Below the pieces are notes generated by a model. The model was not told the origin of the DNA. It saw only the letters and a list, made by a program, of their open reading frames with translations, and did not search any database. Shown here piece after piece: positions 25,064 to 33,000 of a DNA stretch of 64,000 bases. This DNA comes from JAJXWB01 sp046349085 (lineage in GTDB: Bacteria; Pseudomonadota; Alphaproteobacteria; Rhizobiales; Beijerinckiaceae). Location: assembly GCA_046349085.1 (NCBI GenBank), contig JAXMDA010000003.1, positions 372,001 through 436,000 on the forward strand. The letters are read 5' to 3'. A program made the position numbers and the translations under genes. Position 1 is the first letter of the stretch. Each line of letters starts with the position of its first letter.

Positions 25064-26260
25064 TCACTCCACCGCCGCGTAGACCAGCGTGCGGAACAGC
25101 ATCCGGTAATAATCGCGCTGTCCCGGCGCCTGGATCATCAGCATCGCAAACAGGTCTTCCTGCGGATCGATCCAGAAGGTCGTGCCGGCGATCCCGCCCC
25201 AGTAGTAGAGACCTTCCGAGCCTGGCACGACGGTCATGCCCGGCGCCGTGCGCACGGCAAAGCCGAGGCCGAAGCCGTGGCCCGCCGGCAGCAGATCCGA
25301 CCCGCGCCGCACCTGCGGGCCGAGATGATCGCTCGCCATGAATTCCAGCGTCAACGGACCGACGATGCGCTCCTTGCCCAGCGCGCCGCCGCCCGCGAGC
25401 ATCGCGCAAAACCGCGCATAATCGGGCGCTGTCGACATCAGGCCGCCGCCGCCGGATTCGAATTTCGCGACGCGCTTGGCGTTGAACAGCTTCACCGGCT
25501 CTTGCGTATCGGGGTCGGTCGCCAGAGGTTCCGCGATGCGATCGAAATTCTTCTCCGCGACGCTGAAGGCGGTGTCCTTCATGCCGAGCGGCCCGAGGAT
25601 TTGCTCCTCCAGCGCCGCGCCGAGCGTCTTGCCGGTCACGACTTCGACGATACGGCCGAGCACGTCGGTCGAGCGGCTGTAATCCCAGGTCGTTCCGGGC
25701 TGGTTGAGCAAAGGCAATTTTGCCAATGCCTCGGCCTGGTCGGCGTTCGTCTGGTCGGGCCGCGCGAGATTGGCCTGCGCGTAAAGCTTCTGCACCGGAT
25801 GCTCGCCGCCGCCGACGAAATCGTAGGTGAGGCCCGACGTATGCCGCAACAGGTCCTGAACGGTGATCGGCCGGTCCGGGGCGACGAGATCGAGATTGCC
25901 GTCGCGCACGACGCCGACCTTCGTCTGCGCGAAAGCCGGAATGTATTTCGAGAGCGGATCGGCCAGCAGAATCCGACCCTGCTCGACCAGTTGCATGATC
26001 GCCATCGAAACGATCGGCTTGGTCATCGAGAAAATGCGGAAGATCGCGTCTTCCTGCATGTCGTCGGCCGCAGCCGGATCGCGCTTGCCGAAGGTCTTGA
26101 AATAGCCGATCTGCCCGCCGCGCGCGATCATAGCGACTGCGCCCGGCAGCCGGCCTTCGCCGATCTCGCGCTTCAAGACGCTCCCCAGGCGGTCCAGCGC
26201 ATCCGCGTTGAGTCCGACCTTGCCGGGCTTCGCCCGTTCCAGCCCCGAATTCCTGCTCAT
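25064..26260 (-). CDS. Serine hydrolase, beta-lactamase (class C) fold
   Basis: 398-residue penicillin-binding-protein-like hydrolase (EstB / beta-lactamase-related family). The catalytic S78-x-x-K81 is in RIFSMTKP, the Tyr motif in WDYSRSTDVLG, and the third motif in GHGFGLGFAV. It is likely an esterase or D-aminopeptidase-like enzyme rather than a resistance beta-lactamase. No signal peptide is visible, suggesting a cytoplasmic location. ATG 26260 is preferred since AGAGGA lies 9 bases before it; an ATG 9 bases upstream directly abuts that site. Divergent from the acyl-CoA synthetase gene. Confidence 0.9.
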   Translation of the reverse strand: MSRNSGLERAKPGKVGLNADALDRLGSVLKREIGEGRLPGAVAMIARGGQIGYFKTFGKRDPAAADDMQEDAIFRIFSMTKPIVSMAIMQLVEQGRILLADPLSKYIPAFAQTKVGVVRDGNLDLVAPDRPITVQDLLRHTSGLTYDFVGGGEHPVQKLYAQANLARPDQTNADQAEALAKLPLLNQPGTTWDYSRSTDVLGRIVEVVTGKTLGAALEEQILGPLGMKDTAFSVAEKNFDRIAEPLATDPDTQEPVKLFNAKRVAKFESGGGGLMSTAPDYARFCAMLAGGGALGKERIVGPLTLEFMASDHLGPQVRRGSDLLPAGHGFGLGFAVRTAPGMTVVPGSEGLYYWGGIAGTTFWIDPQEDLFAMLMIQAPGQRDYYRMLFRTLVYAAVE

Positions 26261-26366
26261 TTCCTGCATTCCTCTTGTGCGGGCGCCGTGCTTGCCGGCT
26301 TTTGGGCGCTCATCTAACGTCGCCCGCAATATCGGCGCAACCGCCGTTTCCGGAGGAATTGAACAG

Positions 26367-27917
26367 ATGGACAATGTCGAGGCGCTGGATCAGGAATTCG
26401 GACTGGTCGTCGATCTCGTGAAGCTGACGGCTCGTGACCTGCCAGACCATACCGCCTTCATTCTCGATGGGCGACGCCAGTCCTATGCCGAGACGGTCAA
26501 GCTGATGGGCCGCGTCGCGGCGGCGCTGCAGCGCGACGGCGTGAAGCAGCGCGAGGCGATCTCCGTCTGCGCCTCGACGTCGATCGAATACGCCACGCTA
26601 TTTCTCGGCGCGCTGTCGATCGGCGTCGTTACGGCTCCGCTGGCGCCGTCCTCCACGCCCGAGCAGCTCGAAGGCATGGTCAAGGATTCCGGCGCCAAGC
26701 TGCTGTTCCTGGACGCCACGACTGCCGACAGCCTCAAGAACGCGGGCGACGCCAATACGATCCGCATCTCGCTCGACGGCTCCGGCGCCGGCAAGCCTTT
26801 CGCCGATTGGCTCGCTCCGGACGGCGCGTCCGCTGCGCCGGCGAAGATCGACCCGGCCGATCCCTTCAACATCATCTATTCTTCCGGCACGACCGGCATC
26901 CCGAAGGGTATCGTGCAGTCGCACCGCATGCGCTGGGCGCATGTGCAGCGCGCCAACGCCTTCCAGTACAATCGCACGGCGACGACGCTGCTCTCGACGC
27001 CGCTCTATTCCAACACGACGCTCGTCTCCTTCTTCCCGACGCTTGCGGGCGGCGGCACGGTCGCGCTGATGAAGAAGTTCGACGCGCGCAAGTTCCTCGA
27101 ACTCGCCTCTTCGCTGCACGCCACCCACGCGATGCTGGTGCCCGTGCAATATCACCGCATCATGACGCAGCCGGATTTCGATACGTTCGATCTCTCGACC
27201 TTCCGCATGAAATTCTGCACCTCCGCGCCCTTCTCGGGCGCGCTGAAGACCGACATTCTCAAGCGCTGGCCGGGCGGCCTCGTCGAATATTACGGCATGA
27301 CGGAAGGCGGCGGGTCCTGCGTGCTCGTCGCGCATGAATTTCCCGACAAGGTCGACACGGTCGGCAGGCCCGGCGAAGGCCACGACATCCGCCTCATCGA
27401 CGAGAACGGCGTCGAGGTCGGACCGGGCGAGATCGGCGAGATCGTCGGCTGGTCCGGCGCAATCATGAACGGCTATCACAACCAGCCCGGCAAGACGCGC
27501 GAAGCCCAGTGGATCGCGCCCGACGGCCGCGTCTTCATTCGCACCGGCGATGTCGGTCGATTCGACGAGGACGGCTTCCTGAAGCTGATGGACCGCCGCA
27601 AGGACATGATCATTTCAGGCGGATTCAACATCTATCCGAGCGATCTCGAGTCCATTCTGGCCAAGCATCCGGCCGTTCTCGAATGCGCGGTCGTCGGCAT
27701 CAAGTCGGTGGAATGGGGCGAGACGCCGCTCGCCTTCGCCGTGCTGCGGCCGGGGACGAGCGCGACCGCCGATGAACTGCGCGAGTTCGCCAACGCCAAG
27801 CTCGGCAAGACGCAGCGCATCTCGAAGATCGAGATCGTCGACAGCCTGCCGCGTTCGGCGATCGGCAAGATTCTGAAGCGCGAACTCCGCGACGAGTACG
27901 AGGCGAAACGCGCCTGA
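26367..27917 (+). CDS. AMP-dependent acyl-CoA synthetase (ANL family)
   Basis: 516-residue adenylate-forming CoA ligase. P-loop YSSGTTGIPKG at about residues 171-181, A5 motif VEYYGMTEGGG, A7 region RTGDVGRFDEDGFL, and A10 lysine in SAIGKILKREL near residue 500. GGAGGAA 8 bases before ATG 26367 sets the start. It belongs to a different subgroup from the ligase at 12731. A thioesterase-like gene follows on the same strand. Substrate unknown; cinnamate or medium-chain acids are the usual range of such enzymes. Confidence 0.92.
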   Translation: MDNVEALDQEFGLVVDLVKLTARDLPDHTAFILDGRRQSYAETVKLMGRVAAALQRDGVKQREAISVCASTSIEYATLFLGALSIGVVTAPLAPSSTPEQLEGMVKDSGAKLLFLDATTADSLKNAGDANTIRISLDGSGAGKPFADWLAPDGASAAPAKIDPADPFNIIYSSGTTGIPKGIVQSHRMRWAHVQRANAFQYNRTATTLLSTPLYSNTTLVSFFPTLAGGGTVALMKKFDARKFLELASSLHATHAMLVPVQYHRIMTQPDFDTFDLSTFRMKFCTSAPFSGALKTDILKRWPGGLVEYYGMTEGGGSCVLVAHEFPDKVDTVGRPGEGHDIRLIDENGVEVGPGEIGEIVGWSGAIMNGYHNQPGKTREAQWIAPDGRVFIRTGDVGRFDEDGFLKLMDRRKDMIISGGFNIYPSDLESILAKHPAVLECAVVGIKSVEWGETPLAFAVLRPGTSATADELREFANAKLGKTQRISKIEIVDSLPRSAIGKILKRELRDEYEAKRA

Positions 27918-27937
27918 GCCGCCCGGTCCCATCCCCC

Positions 27938-28024
27938 GTCATGCCCGGCCTTGCGCCCGGCATCCACGCCAAAGGAAGCTGTTCCCGCCGACGTGGACGG
28001 CCGGAACAGCCCGGCCATGACGGC
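27938..28024. repeat. Intergenic inverted repeat related to family B
   Basis: Unit with arms GTCATGCCCGGCC and GGCCATGACGGC around a central GTTCCCGCC / GGCCGGAAC fold. The outer ends match family B only in GTCAT, so it is a divergent member or a separate family. It lies between the CoA ligase and thioesterase genes. Confidence 0.55.
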
Positions 28025-28047
28025 CTGCAGAACGGCGCGCCGCACTG

Positions 28048-28488
28048 ATGAACACCGCACCCTTCGAATTTTGCACCGACGTCGGCTGGTTCGACCTCGA
28101 CGCCAACCGGCACATGAAGAATGTCGCCTACATGGAAAAGGCGGTCGATTGCCGGCTGCGCTTCTTCAATTCGCAGGGCGTCACGCCCGACGTCTTCGCC
28201 CAATGGAAGGTCGCCCTCGTCATCGTCGGCGACCACACGACCTATGCGCGTGAGCTTTTTCTGGGCGACAGGATACGCGTGCAGATGCTGTGCGGCGGCA
28301 TGAACGCCAAGGGCTCGCGTTTTCTCGTCGTCAACCGCATCCTCACGCCGGAGGGCGAACGCGTCTACGAGATCCGCTCGATGGCGGTGTGGCTGAATAC
28401 CGATACGCGCAAGTCGACCAGCCCGCCGCCGGCGCTGGCGGCGCTGATCGAGAATTTGCCGCGGACGGAAGACTACAAGATTCTCTAG
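28048..28488 (+). CDS. Acyl-CoA thioesterase-like hot-dog protein
   Basis: 146-residue single hot-dog protein of the 4-hydroxybenzoyl-CoA thioesterase / FatA-like group, expected to hydrolyse acyl-CoA. The DxNRHMKN segment (DLDANRHMKNVAY) corresponds to the catalytic DxNxH-M region near the N-terminus; the rest is the expected curved beta-sheet (VGDHTTYAREL, EIRSMAVWLN). No signal peptide. It lies after the CoA ligase and could release CoA from its products or salvage dead-end thioesters. Confidence 0.85.
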   Translation: MNTAPFEFCTDVGWFDLDANRHMKNVAYMEKAVDCRLRFFNSQGVTPDVFAQWKVALVIVGDHTTYARELFLGDRIRVQMLCGGMNAKGSRFLVVNRILTPEGERVYEIRSMAVWLNTDTRKSTSPPPALAALIENLPRTEDYKIL

Positions 28489-28560
28489 AGCCGTTCATGA
28501 CGAGACAGAATCGCGCCGCCGTCATTGCGAGCGCACGTCTTTCGCGCGTAGGCGCGTGCG

Positions 28561-28590
28561 AAAAGCCCCCGCCTTTCGGCGAGGGCCTCT
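28561..28590 (-). terminator. Rho-independent terminator of the helix-hairpin-helix gene
   Basis: Read on the minus strand: stem GCCCTCGCC, loop GAAA, stem GGCGGGGGC, then TTTT. The nine-bp stem has one G-U pair. It begins 23 bases after the stop of the gene at 28613-28969. Confidence 0.75.
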
Positions 28591-28612
28591 TCGCATTCCA
28601 AAATCGCTTCGC

Positions 28613-28969
28613 TTACTTCTGTTTGGCGATGATCTTGTCCTTGATGTCATCGTACACGTTCTGCGGCACGATGCCCTTCTGCACCAGCTCGTCCTTGCCC
28701 TTGTAGGGGCGGCCCTTGATGATCGCCGCAGCGCGCGCCTTGCCGACGCCTTTGAGCGCATCGAGCTGGTCGGCCGTCGCGCTGTTGATGTCGATGAGTT
28801 CGACCTTCATTGCCGGCGCGGGCGCAGGCGCCGCGGCTTTCGGGGCGGCCGCCGCGGGCGGCGGCGGCGCCTTGGGCGGTGTCGCCGGCTGGGTCGCCTG
28901 CGCGAAGGCGAGGCCCGGCGCGAGGCCGAGCGCAGCGGTCAGAACAAGCGCGCGAAGTGCTGTGCGCAT
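28613..28969 (-). CDS. Exported helix-hairpin-helix (ComEA-like) protein
   Basis: 118-residue protein with a signal peptide (residues 1-23, cleavage after AFA), a Pro/Ala-rich linker (about 24-55) and a C-terminal helix-hairpin-helix domain (IDINSATADQLDALKGVGKA then KGKDELVQKGIVP). The domain matches the DNA-binding module of ComEA-type competence proteins, which bind incoming DNA in the periplasm. No membrane anchor other than the signal is seen. It is a single gene with its own terminator. A role in DNA uptake is possible; such HhH proteins are also widespread without proven competence. Confidence 0.85.
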   Translation of the reverse strand: MRTALRALVLTAALGLAPGLAFAQATQPATPPKAPPPPAAAAPKAAAPAPAPAMKVELIDINSATADQLDALKGVGKARAAAIIKGRPYKGKDELVQKGIVPQNVYDDIKDKIIAKQK

Positions 28970-29146
28970 GAAAAACTCCCCTGAGGCTCCGGTCGCCGAC
29001 CCGGCCCCGGACCATCCGAGGCTCGCCGAAGACGGCCGAAAGTCAACTGCGACGCTGTCGCAGCATGTCCCTTATGACGGCGTCAACCTGTACCGCAGGT
29101 GAACGGCGCCGCGGCGGGGTTCGCCCGGGCGCGCCCGCCATGCGGC

Positions 29147-29188
29147 TTCGCAATTCTGTCATGCGAAATGAGATTTAATCGCGCGATT
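29147..29188 (+). promoter_or_regulatory. Palindromes upstream of the SDR-synthase-thiolase operon
   Basis: TTCGCA (29147) and TGCGAA (29162) form an inverted pair with a 9-base spacer, the same half-sites as in the iclR/maoC region but differently spaced. A perfect 12-base palindrome AATCGCGCGATT follows at 29177-29188. Both lie within 110 bases of the SDR start codon. Operator function is inferred only from position and symmetry. Confidence 0.35.
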
Positions 29189-29254
29189 GACCGAAAATGC
29201 CGCCAGGTGCAATGTCCTGCGCAACCAAAAGCAAGGAAGCAGCAAGGAGCTGGA

Positions 29255-30178
29255 ATGTCCGAGGGCAAGTGCCTTACCGATAGGGTCGTGGTCGTCACGG
29301 GCGCCGGGCGCGGCATCGGGCGCGAGATCGCGCTTCTTTGCGCGGCGCAAGGCGCCAAGGTGGTAGTCAACGATCTCGGCGGCTCCGCCGACGGCGAAGG
29401 CGGCGGCGACGCGCATCCGGCCGAGGAAGTGGTCGAGATCATCCGCAAGGCCGGCGGCAAGGCCGTCGCCAATTTCGACAGCGTCGCGGAGGCCGGCCCC
29501 GCGGCGAATATCATCAAGACGGCCATCGATACCTTCGGCCGCATCGACTGCGTCATCAACAACGCCGGCATTTTGCGCGACCGCATTTTCCACCGCATGT
29601 CGATCGTCGACTTCGAGACGGTCATCAAGGTGCATCTGCTCGGCTCGTTCTACACGTCGCGCGCCGCCGCCAATTATTTCAAGGAGCAGAATTCCGGCTC
29701 CTTCGTGCACTTCACCTCGACCTCCGGCCTGGTCGGCAATTTCGGCCAGGCGAATTACGCCGCGGCCAAGCTCGGCATCGTTGGGCTCTCCAAGTCGATC
29801 GCGCTCGACATGCAGCGCTTCAACGTGCGCTCCAATTGCGTTTCGCCTTTCGCCTGGAGTCGGCTGATCGGCACGATCCCGACCGAGACCGAGGACGAAA
29901 AGGCGCGCGTCGCCAAGATTCAGGCGATGGGCCCTGAAAAGATCGCGCCGCTCTGCGCCTATCTCGCCTCCGACCTTTCGGCCGACGTCACCGGCCAGAT
30001 TTTCGCCGTGCGCATGAACGAGATCTATCTGATGAGCCAGTCGCGGCCGATCCGCTCCGTGCAGCGCACCGACGGCTGGACGCCGCAGACCATCGCCAAC
30101 CACGCCATGCCGGCGATGAAGGGCAGCTTCTTCAAGCTCGACCGTTCCGCCGACATCTTCAACTGGGACCCGGTGTAA
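29255..30178 (+). CDS. SDR dehydrogenase, multifunctional-enzyme type (3-hydroxyacyl-CoA)
   Basis: 307-residue SDR resembling the dehydrogenase domain of peroxisomal multifunctional enzyme 2 (HSD17B4). Cofactor motif TGAGRGIGREIA, then the family's NDLGGSADGEGGG insertion and VINNAGILRDRIFHRM, with catalytic Ser in TSTSGLVGNFGQ and YAAAK. It is expected to oxidise a 3-hydroxyacyl-CoA to the 3-oxoacyl-CoA. AGGAG precedes ATG 29255. The synthase-like/DUF35 gene starts 5 bases after its stop and a thiolase follows, matching an oxidation-then-cleavage order. Confidence 0.92.
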   Translation: MSEGKCLTDRVVVVTGAGRGIGREIALLCAAQGAKVVVNDLGGSADGEGGGDAHPAEEVVEIIRKAGGKAVANFDSVAEAGPAANIIKTAIDTFGRIDCVINNAGILRDRIFHRMSIVDFETVIKVHLLGSFYTSRAAANYFKEQNSGSFVHFTSTSGLVGNFGQANYAAAKLGIVGLSKSIALDMQRFNVRSNCVSPFAWSRLIGTIPTETEDEKARVAKIQAMGPEKIAPLCAYLASDLSADVTGQIFAVRMNEIYLMSQSRPIRSVQRTDGWTPQTIANHAMPAMKGSFFKLDRSADIFNWDPV

Positions 30179-30183
30179 CAGCC

Positions 30184-31626
30184 ATGGCCAAGGGCATTCT
30201 CAGATACGGCGCTTACGTGCCGATGCGCCGCCTGCAACGCAAGGCGATGGTGGCGGCCAATTCCTGGTTCAACGGCGCGCTGAAGTCGCAGGGCAAGGGC
30301 GAACGCGCCATGGCCAACTGGGACGAGGATTCGGTCACCATGGCGGTGGCCGCCGCGCGCGACTGCCTCGGCGATTTCGCACGAGACGATCTCGCGGCCG
30401 TTCACCTCGCCTCCACCACGCTACCCTTCGCCGATCGCCTCAACGCCGGCATCGTCGCGGGCGCGCTGAACCTCGCCGAAGGCGTCGCCGGCCACGATCA
30501 TTCCGCAAGCCAGCGCGCGGGCCTCTCCGCGCTCGCCGACGCGCTGAACGCCGGCGGCGGCCCAATCCTCGTGACGGCCGCCGAGAAGCGGCGCACCAAG
30601 GCGGCAAGTCCGCTCGAACTGTCCTCCGGCGACGGCGCCGCCGCGCTGCTCGTCGGGGAAGGCGACGTCATTGCGGAACTGGTCGCGCAAGCCAGCCGCA
30701 CGGTCGATTTCGTCGATCACTACCGCGGCGACGGCGTCGCCTACGATTACACTTGGGAAGAACGCTGGATCCGCGACGAAGGCTACAACAAGATCGTGCC
30801 GGCGACGCTGAAGGATCTGTTCGCCAAGGCCGGCGTCGCCGGCGCGGACATCGCGCATTTCTGCATGCCCTGCACGCTGGCCAAGGTCGCCGGTCCCATC
30901 GCGAAGAAGGCCGGCATTGCCGATACGGCCGTGCGCGACAATCTCGCCCTCGTCTGCGGCGACACCGGCGCGGCGCATGCGCTCGTCATGTTCGCCCACG
31001 CGCTGGAGAACGCGAAGCCCGGCGAACTCATTCTCGTCGTCGCCTTCGGCCAGGGCTGCGACGCGCTGCTGTTTCGCGCCGCCGACAAGATCGCCTCGGT
31101 CAAGCCCGCGCGTGGCGTTTCCGGCTATCTCGCACGGAAGCGCGAGGAGACGAACTACCAGAAATTTCTCGCCTTCAACGACACGATCGAGATGGAGCGC
31201 GGGATGCGTTCCGAGCTCGACAAGGCGACCGCCCTCTCCTCGCTCTACCGCAACCGCGCCACGATCACCGGCTTCGTCGGCGGCAAGTGCAATGTCTGCG
31301 GCACGCTGCAGTTTCCGAAGACCAACATCTGCGTCAATCCGAACTGCAACGCCTTCCACAGCCAGGAGCCGCAGCCGTTCAGCGATCTCGAAGGCCGCAT
31401 CATGAGCTATACGGCCGACAATCTCACCTATTCCGCCGATCCGCCGGCCTGCTACGGCATGGTGCAGTTCGACGCGGGCGGCCGGGTGATGATCGACTTC
31501 ACCGACGTCACGCCCGACGACATCGACGTCGGCAAGAAGATGGACATGGTCTTCCGCATCAAGGACTACGATGGGCAGCGCGGCTTCACGCGCTATTTCT
31601 GGAAGGCGACGCCGGCGGGGTCGTGA
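30184..31626 (+). CDS. HMG-CoA synthase/KAS III-like protein fused to DUF35 zinc-ribbon OB-fold, catalytic triad absent
   Basis: 480-residue two-part protein. Residues 1 to about 340 have the condensing-enzyme fold of KAS III / HMG-CoA synthase. Against KAS III, the nucleophile Cys position reads SASQRAG (Q110 region), the His position reads MPCTLAK (C230), and the Asn position reads GDTGAAH (D260), so the usual Cys-His-Asn triad is missing. Residues about 345-480 are a DUF35 module: rubredoxin-like zinc ribbon with C369, C372, C383 and C388, then an OB-fold. DUF35 proteins are scaffolds that bind thiolases or HMG-CoA synthases and help CoA-substrate binding. The thiolase next door (31750) is the probable partner. 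I infer a non-condensing scaffold role. Confidence 0.85.
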   Translation: MAKGILRYGAYVPMRRLQRKAMVAANSWFNGALKSQGKGERAMANWDEDSVTMAVAAARDCLGDFARDDLAAVHLASTTLPFADRLNAGIVAGALNLAEGVAGHDHSASQRAGLSALADALNAGGGPILVTAAEKRRTKAASPLELSSGDGAAALLVGEGDVIAELVAQASRTVDFVDHYRGDGVAYDYTWEERWIRDEGYNKIVPATLKDLFAKAGVAGADIAHFCMPCTLAKVAGPIAKKAGIADTAVRDNLALVCGDTGAAHALVMFAHALENAKPGELILVVAFGQGCDALLFRAADKIASVKPARGVSGYLARKREETNYQKFLAFNDTIEMERGMRSELDKATALSSLYRNRATITGFVGGKCNVCGTLQFPKTNICVNPNCNAFHSQEPQPFSDLEGRIMSYTADNLTYSADPPACYGMVQFDAGGRVMIDFTDVTPDDIDVGKKMDMVFRIKDYDGQRGFTRYFWKATPAGS

Positions 31627-31633
31627 TACCGCG

Positions 31634-31721
31634 CCGTCATTGCGAGGAGCGGAGCGACGAAGCAATCCATCCTCGCATCAAGACAAGCGAATGGATTGCC
31701 TCGCTGCGCTCGCGATGACGG
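31634..31721. repeat. Dispersed inverted repeat, family A copy 2
   Basis: Unit starting CCGTCATTGCGAGGAGCG and ending GCTCGCGATGACGG, with GAAGCAATCCATCC on the left arm and GGATTGCCTCG on the right. It lies inside the operon between the synthase-like fusion and the thiolase. Confidence 0.75.
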
Positions 31722-31749
31722 GCAGGCGAGGACGCAAGGGAGAGACAAC

Positions 31750-32955
31750 ATGGCCCGCGGGATCAAGGACAAGGTCGCCATCCTCGGCATGGGCTGCTCG
31801 AAATTCGGCGAACGCTGGGACAAGGAAGCCGACGACCTCATGGTCGAGGCCTTCGAGGAAGCGCTGAAGGACGCGGGCATCGAGAAGAACCAGATCGACG
31901 CCGCGTGGTTTTCCACCGCGATCGAGGAGCAGCATGTCGGCAAGTCCGGCACGCCGCTCGCCGTCGCGTTGCGCCTGCCGCAGATCGCCGTGACGCGCGT
32001 GGAGAATTTCTGCGCCTCCGGCACCGACGCGTTTCGCGGCGCAGTCTACGCGGTCGCCTCCGGCGCGGCCGACATCGCGCTGGCGCTCGGCGTCGAGAAG
32101 CTGAAGGACACGGGCTATGGCGGCCTGCCGCAGCGCGGCCGCGGCGTGTTCAATTCCATGTGGTGGGCGAACGCCTCGGCGCCCGGCAATTTCGCGCAGC
32201 TCGCCGCCGCCTATCGCGCCAAGCACAATGTCTCGAAGGAGGACCTGAAGCGCGCCATCGCCCATATCTCGGTCAAGAGCCACGACAACGGCTCGCGCAA
32301 TCCCAAGGCGCATCTGCAGAACAAGGTGACGATGGAACAGGTGCTGGAAGCGCCGATCGTCGCCGAGCCGCTTGGGCTGTTCGACTGCTGCGGCGTGTCG
32401 GACGGATCGGCCTGCGCCATCGTCACGACGCCGGAGATCGCCCGCAGCCTCGGCAAGACCGACCTCATCAGCGTCAAGGCGCTGCAGCTTTCCGTGTCGA
32501 ACGGCGTCGAGGCGCAGCACAATTCCTGGGACGGCTCCTATTTCGCCACCGCGCGCGTCGCCTCGAAAAAAGCCTATCAGGAAGCAGGCGTCACAAATCC
32601 GCGCGAAGAGATCGACCTGATCGAGGTGCACGACTGCTTCTCGGTGACCGAGCTCGTGACCATGGAAGATCTGCACATCTCGGCCGAGGGCCGCGCCATC
32701 TACGACGTGATGGACGGCTTCTACGATCACGACGGCAAGATTCCCTGCCAGATCGACGGCGGCCTCAAATGTTTCGGCCATCCGATCGGCGCCTCCGGAA
32801 TGCGCATGATCTACGAGATGTACCTGCAATTGCAGGGCAAGGCCGGTCCCCGCCAGCGCAAGCAATTGCCGCGCCTCGGCATGACCCACAATCTCGGCGG
32901 CTTCCCGCACCAGAACGTCTGCTCGGTCTCCATCGTCGGCCGCTACGAGGGCTGA
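31750..32955 (+). CDS. SCP2-type thiolase (acetyl-CoA acetyltransferase family)
   Basis: 401-residue thiolase of the SCP2/lipid-transfer group. The nucleophile is C88 in VENFCASGTDAF; HDCFSVTE carries the second Cys region; H344 lies in CFGHPIGASGM. The N-terminal extension MARGIKDKVAILGMGCSKFG is typical. GGGAGAG 7 bases before ATG 31750 sets the start. It should cleave a 3-oxoacyl-CoA with free CoA, or act as an aldolase-like lyase. SCP2 thiolases that depend on DUF35 partners are known from steroid side-chain (Ltp2-ChsH2) and anaerobic toluene (BbsA-BbsB) pathways, which fits the fused DUF35 protein upstream. Confidence 0.92.
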   Translation: MARGIKDKVAILGMGCSKFGERWDKEADDLMVEAFEEALKDAGIEKNQIDAAWFSTAIEEQHVGKSGTPLAVALRLPQIAVTRVENFCASGTDAFRGAVYAVASGAADIALALGVEKLKDTGYGGLPQRGRGVFNSMWWANASAPGNFAQLAAAYRAKHNVSKEDLKRAIAHISVKSHDNGSRNPKAHLQNKVTMEQVLEAPIVAEPLGLFDCCGVSDGSACAIVTTPEIARSLGKTDLISVKALQLSVSNGVEAQHNSWDGSYFATARVASKKAYQEAGVTNPREEIDLIEVHDCFSVTELVTMEDLHISAEGRAIYDVMDGFYDHDGKIPCQIDGGLKCFGHPIGASGMRMIYEMYLQLQGKAGPRQRKQLPRLGMTHNLGGFPHQNVCSVSIVGRYEG

Positions 32956-33000
32956 AAGGGCGGCTTCCCAAATCCGCGCCCAAGCGTCATATGAGGGCGC

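Noticed and set aside
25064..26260. Antibiotic-resistance beta-lactamase
   Set aside because: The SxxK and YxR motifs show the fold, but there is no signal peptide and the sequence looks like cytoplasmic EstB-type hydrolases.
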